A stretch of DNA of 47,653 bases, taken from positions 1,645,623-1,693,275 of the forward strand of contig NMRA01000020.1 of NCBI GenBank assembly GCA_002633005.1, read 5' to 3'. This document shows positions 40,581-47,653 of the stretch, one piece after another; the first letter of the stretch is position 1; the number at the start of each line of letters is the position of its first letter. Source of the DNA: Phoronis australis. Its lineage: Eukaryota > Phoronida > Phoronidae. The notes beneath the pieces are model-generated. The model saw only the letters and a program-made list of their open reading frames with translations. It searched no databases and was not told where the DNA came from. Position numbers and translations under genes: made by a program.

Positions 40581-42833
40581 TATTAAAACCTCATCAATGA
40601 GGCATTGGTCTTGAAATTGCCCTGTGGAAACAATTCTTGCAGGCAGGACAGAATGATGACGAAGCTCACAACATGTGTTGACTTAACAGAGTGCATTACA
40701 AGTTGACGTCTGAATTAGGTGGCACTTTCTTTGTACACAGTAGATGATTTTTATGCCACAGATATTTATGTGTGGTTGCATATTGTCATCATCTTTGTTT
40801 GGGCATTTGATGTCTGCTGCTGTACCTACTGAATTTGGGTGGGACACACCAACATGACCTCTCTGCATATAAGGCTGTTCCAGATCAGTGTAGAGAACAC
40901 AAAATCTATGCATGGTACAGTACAAAAATCACACCAAAGCCCCTCGATACAAGTAAAAACATCAAAATGTCCAGTTTACCCTTTCAATGGCGGGACTCAA
41001 CATCTAAATTGAGATGTTAGGGACTTTTTTCTCTAGAAGTGTTAATTTTTAAATAAAAGCCTGTAAGATAGTTTGTTTCAAATGATAAAGCTTGGTTTTT
41101 ATCAAAATTTCAGCCATCCATTCATACTGTGAAAGATACACCAGTTTCAATATGGCTCTCTACAAATCACAAGCTAACCTTTCATAAAACGTTTCAATTT
41201 GATCAACCTATAGTAACTAAAAATTTGGAAAACAGGATTTGCCAATTGTGCTTTCTACACGTGATATCCCAGTACAATACTTGCTTTGAGAGACAATAAT
41301 CAGATGTGCAAATAAGTCTATTCCAGAGCTGTAATCAACGTAATTTCCGGAAAACTTGTTTTGACGTCTTCAGCCAGTTTTGGTGGATTCCGGACTTCAA
41401 ATATTGTTGGCACTGCATCTCATACCAGCTTGTTCTTCATTCATGAACATGGACTCCTCGAAATGACGAGAGCATAACTTACAGTTTTTGGACTAGTAGG
41501 CTACGTCTCAATTCATTCTAAAGATCGGCTCCTAGGGCTTACACCTGAACAGAAATCAATAAGAGACGCAGGAACAAACCTCATACTCACCAGGTTCATT
41601 GAAGACTGGTAGCCTTCACTAAACTACACTACACTACAATGCAGTAGTCCTGTCGTACTGTGCCTGTGATGGAGACAAAACCGTCTTGTTGTCTACTAAA
41701 GAAACTAGGGCTTAAATGTCTATCCAGGGAAGTATTTAGAGGGCCGCGCCCTGCATCATTGGCGTATAGAATTAAGTTTTTATTGACGCACTGGTGTTGC
41801 ACCTGGCACATTTAAAATTTTGCCGATTTTTCACCAAGACCCGCAGATTCTCTAACTTGACTCCTGGATACATTTGAAGACCTTTGGCTGTGACTGTGGC
41901 CCTGTCACTGGTCATATTGGGCCATGGGTATGTTTTTCTATGATCATCCCTGCGATCGTTAGGGTGACTCACATGTTGACATTTTGATTTGGAATACATG
42001 GACTGCAATATCCAAAAAGCTGGCGATCACGTCGTTAATCACAGTCCTTCCGCCGGCAGCCCGGCTGTGCAGTAGCCTATGTGTGCAGACGACGGTGGCA
42101 CCACGACTGCATCGACTTATTTTCCAACCGTGTACAGAAAACATAAAATGAAAGACAATGTATCATATTATTGAATAACAAGTAATCCTTACCTTTCTGG
42201 ATCCTTAGGAAACGTAAAAAAATGACATTCCTGGTGTTTTTGTGGATGAATTTGTGCAAGTTATTGCGCTACAAAAGCAACTCTTCGCCATCGTTCTCTC
42301 ACTTCTTGACCGTTGCTTATTCTGTGCTTGGCAGGGCTAGTAGTAACGATAACTGGGAACTGTGAACACTCCTACTGTACTACACTCCTTGGTTTGAGCG
42401 AACATCAGAGGAATCCGCTATGCTCCCGTAGTCTGAGTTATGAATCAAGGGCAAATTCTAAAAGGAACCGGACGCTCTTCGGCGAATACGGATCCTCGGG
42501 TGTAAAGTCCCTCAGGGTTTTACGTTCCAATGAGCAGTGTCAGAAGTCTTGACATGAACTGCGCGCGCATTGACCTATACGATCAAGTCAATCACATGAC
42601 GGCGACATCCCGTTGCTCCCAACTTGTTCGATTCTATAGCCCAACAAGTTGGGAAGATTACCCCCGTATCCAATGTCTTACACGACTGATTAACTCAATT
42701 CTGGCATTTATGGCTGGAGGGCCTGCGCTCTTTTGTTCAATAATTGCTCTAATCTCCGATCAGATCGTATCTAGACTGACTGGGCTGGGCTGGTAAAATG
42801 AAAGTTAAGTTATAACCTATTTGAGCTTAAACC
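40581..42833. other. Intergenic after INTS7
   Basis: A HINE-like 5' end lies at 40754-40850 (decayed hairpin CCACAGATATTTATGTGTGG). No gene is supported in 40850-42833. Short frames at 42313-42796 are not recognised. Confidence 0.45.
40754..40850 (+). repeat. HINE-like 5' terminal fragment (H5)
   Basis: CACAGATATTTATGTGTGG, then GCATATTGTCATCATC, then GTCTGCTGCTGTACCTAC: the start of the same family, without further units. Confidence 0.6.
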
Positions 42834-43903
42834 CAGAGGCGGATCTACGGGGGGGGTTCAGGGGGTTTAAACCCCCCCCCTCGGGCCAGGACCCAAAAAT
42901 TAAAAAAACAAAAAACAAAACAAAAACGTCTCCAGCAAAACAAAAACGCCGGCACCGCCAGCGTGTGTAAACCCCAAGTAAACCAACCTGGAAAAAATGA
43001 GGGGGGGGGGGTTCACTCTGAAAATATATTTTTTGCATTGTGAATTGCTGTTATGAAAATCAACGCGTTTCGAGTCTTCGTGGCTCATCGACAAAACCCC
43101 GGAGATCAATTGTGCGCGCGCTTCCGACGACACTTCTGAAGTAGCCAAGCATTTTAGATGGATCCACCGCTGAAAGAGCAGCTCTATAGCTGATTTCTTT
43201 AGATAACTAGCTTCTTTACTCTAAGATATGTTTTGATTTGATTAGGGAAATACTGTGGTGCCCCAACCCTGATATTCAGGCGAATTGACGTGCAACGTTT
43301 TTACCTCATCTGTCATGCCGTGTCATCGTATTACACCCCACACGTTTGAAACTCGAATTTGAGTGGTGTACAGTAAAGTTGTCTTGCGCAATATCATACG
43401 GTGTACATGTACATGTAATACTTTTGAAAAAAACTTGTTTTCCGAAGAATTGCTATTGTGGCGGGCGCCGTGGTCTGGTCGCGAGTCTGTTTGAAGATGC
43501 ACTCTAACAAGTTTTGTCTATACAAGGAATGACCAAGGGGGCACTCACATTGACAAAGTGACCGCATTCGCGAACAGTTTACAGTACCAGAAATTGCGGG
43601 GAGCCTGTATTTTCACAACAAAGTCTTGCGGGACTCGTGCGATGTTCAATGGGCCTCCTAAGGAGCCCTAGTGCCGACCTCAACACCTACCGTCTTTCTA
43701 CCTGCAATAAGCACCACTGCCGTTTTCTATACTGGGAATTTCCGCAGAAAGGCCCAACCGACGAAACGCCCATGCTCATGGGCATTTATTTGATGTTTGT
43801 ACTTCGGGTTTCAAGCGTTCAGACACTGGGACGTTTATTTCGAAAATTGCAAGAGATGCAAATGGGTCCTGGGATACATCGTCAAGGTTTGAAGTAGTCC
43901 ATG

Positions 43904-44191
43904 ATGAACGGATCAAATTTAGTTGCGCATGCTGTAAGTCTTTTGAATGGACTTGGTAACCTCAGGGGGCTTAGTGCCAACTGAGCTGCGAAACGAGATG
44001 CTGACATTGTAGAGGCGTACAAGCTCATTGACACAGCAGTTGACGAAGTGCAAGCGTTGGGAACAAACGTCGAAGATGTCTGGGTAGAATGGTTCCAAGA
44101 GCAGCAAACCATTGGATCCGATATACAGATTCCTCGGCAGTCCAGACAACAGCAGGATAGGACTAACGTTCCTGGAGAAATACCTACGTAA
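43904..44191 (+). pseudogene. ZMYM1-like hAT transposase fragment
   Basis: The frame from ATG 43904 to TAA 44191 has one internal TGA (about 43974). It reads LVAHAVSLLNGL, then after the stop KRDADIVEAYKLIDTAVDEV, then VEWFQEQQTIG, PRQSRQQQDRTNVP. This is the segment of 'zinc finger MYM-type protein 1-like' transposases just before the C-terminal dimerisation domain. The N-terminal zinc finger and the DDE core are not seen in frame. The protein is broken. Confidence 0.65.
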
Positions 44192-44571
44192 TAAGTTATG
44201 ATTCTACACAGTTTGTACATAATGTCGGTTTTTATACTTGTGTACAATGAAAACGAAATAGAAATTATTTTTGGTCATGCCAAATTTACCCAATACAGCA
44301 GAGGGTCTACGAGCGCACAAAAACTGATTCTGGTTTGTATTTCCACTTGGCTCTATCTGCTTCATATCCAAAATTGATTTCACGTAGTGCGTAGTTAAAT
44401 TTGTTCTCAATACTTGTTTCTTCCAGTGAGTACTACAGAACGGTGCGAAAACCCTTCCTAGACAACCTCTCGCAGCAGTTGACGACCAGATGTATAAAAT
44501 ACATGTATGAGCAACCACTGGGCATTAAAAAGTGTCTAGAGAGAAGTTTTCAATTCAAACTTTTTTGCATA

Positions 44572-44870
44572 GTACACTTTAGGTCTCGCGAGGGACCAGG
44601 CCAGCTTGATTTGTGTAGATAGTGAGTTTCAGTGTACTTCTGGTTCCTCGGCGAACTAGTCTTGTGATGTTTTTTTACCAAAGTGTGCTTTGTAAAACTA
44701 TCTATCTCAGCCAGTACTGTTTGGTCCCGCCACAGATCAACTATGTTTATAGGGATAATAAGCACAGGTGTACTTTTGGTCTCGTGACGGACCAGGCCTT
44801 TTTGTGTACTCTCAGTGTACACCTGGTCCCTCTGCGAACTGGTCCTGTTTATATTTTCACCACGATGTAC
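44572..44870. repeat. Two diverged tandem units inside the transposon
   Basis: GTACACTTTAGGTCTCG plus GGACCAGGCC at 44572 recurs at 44769. CAGTGTACTTCTGGTTCC plus GCGAACTAGTC at 44630 recurs at 44813. Within each unit, GGACCAG and CTGGTCC are inverted, so each may fold. Confidence 0.65.
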
Positions 44871-45249
44871 AGAATGTTTTGGTTTCTTGAAACTGTTTTC
44901 AGCTGATTCGTTTCCAGATACATTTGACGTTTTTCAATTGTGGTCAACGTGATTCAGCTTAATGAAGTGATACCTAATTGTTTATTGTCGCTTTTAATAA
45001 TATACTATGAGCTGAGAGCACCATCGTTTGCCAGTTTTTCTCATAATTAGACAGAACACATGTTTATTTCCAGACTAACAGTACAGGTCTTCGTTCTTAA
45101 ACAACTTGAGGCTGCTGTTACGCGATCATCTGTTATTCAATGTTTTACTCCCCGTCGGGTGCTCCTTATGCTCTTGAATATTTGGTAGTTGTCTAACCCC
45201 CCACACACACCACACTTTTTCATATACGACTTTTCGTATGCTAAAAAGG

Positions 45250-45472
45250 TGTGTATAAGCAGATGTTCCAACAAAAATTTTTGCTGGTGGCGTAATTCAT
45301 ACCCAGATGTGCACAAATATGATTTCACGAAACTTGTGAGCCACGTTCATGCGACGAAATCGAGAAGGGTTTTAAATTATCTTAAGAAAAACTCAAGAGA
45401 CATGTTATTAGTGCCAGAAACTTACCAGGATGCATGGAAATTTCACTATTTGGCTACAAAAACAAAAAAATG
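45250..45472 (+). pseudogene. Coding-like stretch near the transposon right end
   Basis: Open frame with balanced composition (YDFTKLVSHVHATKSRRVLN, then SRDMLLVPETYQDAWKF) and no ATG at its start. It stays open into the G/C-rich terminus, where the translation becomes low-complexity. It may be an exon of the element's own protein. Family not recognised. Confidence 0.3.
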
Positions 45473-45599
45473 GTCTTACACGGAGGGGGGAAACCCCCCT
45501 CCCGACCTCCCCCCTCTCGGCGCCACGTGCCTCGGATTCGACCTTTGCGGGAATCCTAAACCCCCCCCTTACTGAAAACGTAGATCCGCCCCTGAAACC

Positions 45600-46467
45600 A
45601 ATAGCATTTCTGAATTCCTCGTCAAATGCTGATAATGTTCCGTCATCGCCCAACTACAACAGAATTCAAGACGATCTATTCTGTCCAACCGGATTACCAA
45701 TGCACTGGGTTTGACTGTTTTCTGAATACGCGTTCGGTAATAGCGTGCAACCACCATACGTTTCCTTTTAAACCTGGGAGTTAATTGACCTGCTTGTTAT
45801 CAAACGGGACAAAAGACTGAGCTGGGCAGTTAACAAAAGAGCCAGATGTTATCGCACGTTCAGCCCCCCTCACGTCTTGAAAAGTTACTGAACGACAGAA
45901 CGCTGTAATGAACTTCTTCACCCGGACCTCTGGTGTCAGAAAGTCCGGGTAGAGATTTGCGTTCCTGCGGTACCACAGGGTCTGAGTGGAAGCCAACCGT
46001 GTGCACCTCAAATATGGACGAGAGTGACAGCAACAGTAGAGATTTTTTAGAGTTTAAAAAACGGATCTTTAACTTGAAATAAATGTAAAGTGTAAATGTT
46101 GTTGAATTTTTAAATAAAGTACTTGTTGTATCTACATCAAACTTTTATAAAATAAAAAATGTAGGGGAATATGCCCTTGTTCAAAATGTCATGCAACACA
46201 CAGTATCTTAAGAAAATTGCCATCCTGCCAACATCATAACAAGGGTTTTTATTAGTTGACTGATTAAACAGCGTTGGTCCTCAAAATGATAAAATAAAGT
46301 ATAACACAATACTACATACATTTAGACAAATATGACTATGGTAAAAGTGCAACCGATAAATTGAGGAAAGTCGATGTACGGGTGATGCTACCGCCTATAT
46401 TTGAAGGTTTGTTATTAAAGCCCAACTTCAACGGAATTTTGTTACTTTGAGTTTATTGGGTTAACCA
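45600..46467. other. Intergenic, nothing recognised
   Basis: No gene or repeat found. Confidence 0.4.
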
Positions 46468-46869
46468 GGGCCCGGTCTCCAATCTTTTTACTCGAATGGA
46501 ACTCGAAATTAGGTTTGGCATTTTCTACTCTACTTTTGGGCGAACTCAAGATAAGTGTCTATTATTCTATGCTCGAGTACACAATAACTTACGTAGATAA
46601 TTTATTACCCTTAGTTCACAGTTTGTAAACCCAATATTAAAGCAATAAGTTCGAGTTTGAACTCGAAATTTCGAGTTTTTACTCGAGTTTGTAGCAAGAA
46701 TATACTGGTCTTCAAGGGCAAACTTGAACTAGAAACTCCTATGCATGAACTAAAATGTATTCGAGCACAGTCTGATAACCAATTATCTTAAGTTCGCACA
46801 AAAGGAGCAGAGAAATTGCCAAAAACAGTTTCGAGTTCGTTTCGAGTACAAAGATTAGAGACCGGGCCC
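46468..46869. mobile_element. Foldback/MITE element, 402 bp
   Basis: The left end GGGCCCGGTCTCCAATC pairs with the right end (reverse complement) GGGCCCGGTCTCTAATC. Similarity continues inward for about 85 bp, with ACTCGAA motifs on both arms, and weaker pairing reaches the centre, where TTCGAGTTTGAACTCGAA is itself a palindrome. The family and target duplication are unclear. Confidence 0.75.
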
Positions 46870-47429
46870 AGGTTGTTATAGCAAAGTCCTTGCAAAATCA
46901 GAAAACTCGAGTTAAATCACGCAAATGTAAGCCAGTCAAATGATAAGTGAAGCTGCCTTTACGTGCCATATGGCGTCACCGCGAGATCCCAGCTCAAACA
47001 AATAAGGCAGCAGTTGTATTGAATAGGGGTCTAAATAGAACTCCATTGCATTTTAACTCTAGAAAATCAGAAAAGGTTTATTCATATGTAACAGGAGTGC
47101 CCTGGACATGATTATGTAAGTAAGATTTATGCGCTCTCTAGTGGTCAAGCTGTGTATTACGTATGGAATTTTCCTATGATGTTGAGTCCCTTGGACATGG
47201 CCAAATATGGTCAGAAGCTAGGAGCTATGGGCCTTGCCCTTCAGATCGTGTCTGATTGGTTGAAATTGTGTACTTAAAACGCATTCCAAAATAATATGAG
47301 ATTTTCACAAAGTCTCAAAAAATTTTTTCAATCAATTCAATTGAAAGTGGGTGCAATAGATAGCCTTTTTAGTTGTGATGTCATTTCAAAATTTACTTTG
47401 GCAAAATGAGCTTTTAATTAGCTGTAATT
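46870..47429. other. Intergenic
   Basis: Nothing recognised apart from one isolated CTCF-core-like motif, GCGCTCTCTAGTGGTCA, at 47131-47147. Confidence 0.4.
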
Positions 47430-47600
47430 AACGTTTGAAAACTCACGTTCCATGTGACAAAGGGCATTTCTCACATGGAACATTGCATTCTCACATGTGA
47501 CATTTGAATGTTCCATGTGAGATTTTTTGAGTTGTGCCATGTTACAAATAGAAATGGTACATGGCACAAACACTATATTTGTGACATGGGCTTTTCATAG
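47430..47600. repeat. Cluster of short palindromic words
   Basis: TTCCATGTGA, CACATGGAAC, TCACATGTGACAT, TTCCATGTGAGA and GTACATGGCAC alternate in both orientations, so the region can fold into several small hairpins. Cut by the window end. Confidence 0.5.
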
Positions 47601-47653
47601 CACAATGATATAATGAATTTTAGGAGAAATTTTTGCATTTAGTCAATAAAAAT

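Larger units (their letters stand above)
42834..45594. mobile_element. 2.76-kb DNA transposon, CAGRGGCGGATCTACG termini
   Basis: The left terminus CAGAGGCGGATCTACG and the right terminus (reverse complement) CAGGGGCGGATCTACG match at 15 of 16 bases. AAACC is repeated directly at 42829-42833 and 45595-45599. Both subterminal regions are G- or C-rich runs. Inside are a ZMYM1/hAT-like transposase remnant (43904-44191) and a second coding-like stretch (about 45250-45470). The 5-bp duplication, also seen for its small relative at 17630, is shorter than the 8 bp of typical hAT elements but is known for some hAT subgroups. Confidence 0.8.

Noticed and set aside
1-47653. CRISPR array, bacterial operon or defence system
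   Set aside because: No regularly spaced identical repeats with unique spacers and no bacterial-type gene clusters. The spaced motifs found are units of eukaryotic repeats.

Overview
This is a metazoan nuclear window: split genes with GT-AG introns, non-LTR, Penelope-like and LTR retroelements, cut-and-paste transposons and a degenerate TTAGGG tract. It is AT-rich and crowded with repeats. The repeat types fit a marine invertebrate, perhaps a non-vertebrate deuterostome, but the species cannot be settled from sequence alone. There is no bacterial gene content, operon or CRISPR array.

The one host gene I recognise with confidence is the C-terminal half of INTS7 (Integrator complex subunit 7). 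It lies on the + strand as ten exons from 15126 to the stop codon at 40421, with a polyadenylation signal at 40558. Exon phases join without a stop. One exon (34401-34471) was found by phase accounting. Another (36019-36129) looks like an in-frame addition to the vertebrate protein. The N-terminal half is not seen here. Upstream, on the - strand, is a probable small two-exon gene (9958 to 8333) of no recognised family. Weaker host-gene candidates are a membrane-anchor first exon (14138 to 13917) and an antisense open frame inside an INTS7 intron (23349 to 22984).

Most of the rest is mobile DNA. From left to right: a non-LTR retrotransposon (1-2321) that seems to have landed in an internally repetitive, Helitron/HINE-like element (2322-2957); a Penelope-like element with a GIY-YIG endonuclease frame and near-perfect 117-bp inverted flanks, each carrying a hammerhead ribozyme (3326-4419); a tandem array at 7.2-8.3 kb; a solo LTR with a 5-bp target duplication and four heat-shock-element trimers upstream of its TATA box (10540-11214); pieces of a second Penelope-like family (11957-12340 and 23643-23870); a hAT-like element (17445-19052) with a younger 265-bp element nested inside it (17630-17894); HINE-like copies at 19323-20303, 24436-26890, 37354-39560 and 40754-40850; a decayed multi-fragment transposon-associated coding sequence (33820 to 32110); a 600-bp direct duplication (28328 and 30146); a 2.76-kb transposon with a ZMYM1/hAT-like transposase remnant (42834-45594); and a 402-bp foldback element (46468-46869).

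The most interesting signal not explained by an ordinary feature type is in the HINE-like family. Its internal ~145-bp units each end in a motif closely matching the CTCF core, in regular arrays inside INTS7 introns. Second are the heat-shock-element LTR and the paired hammerhead ribozymes.
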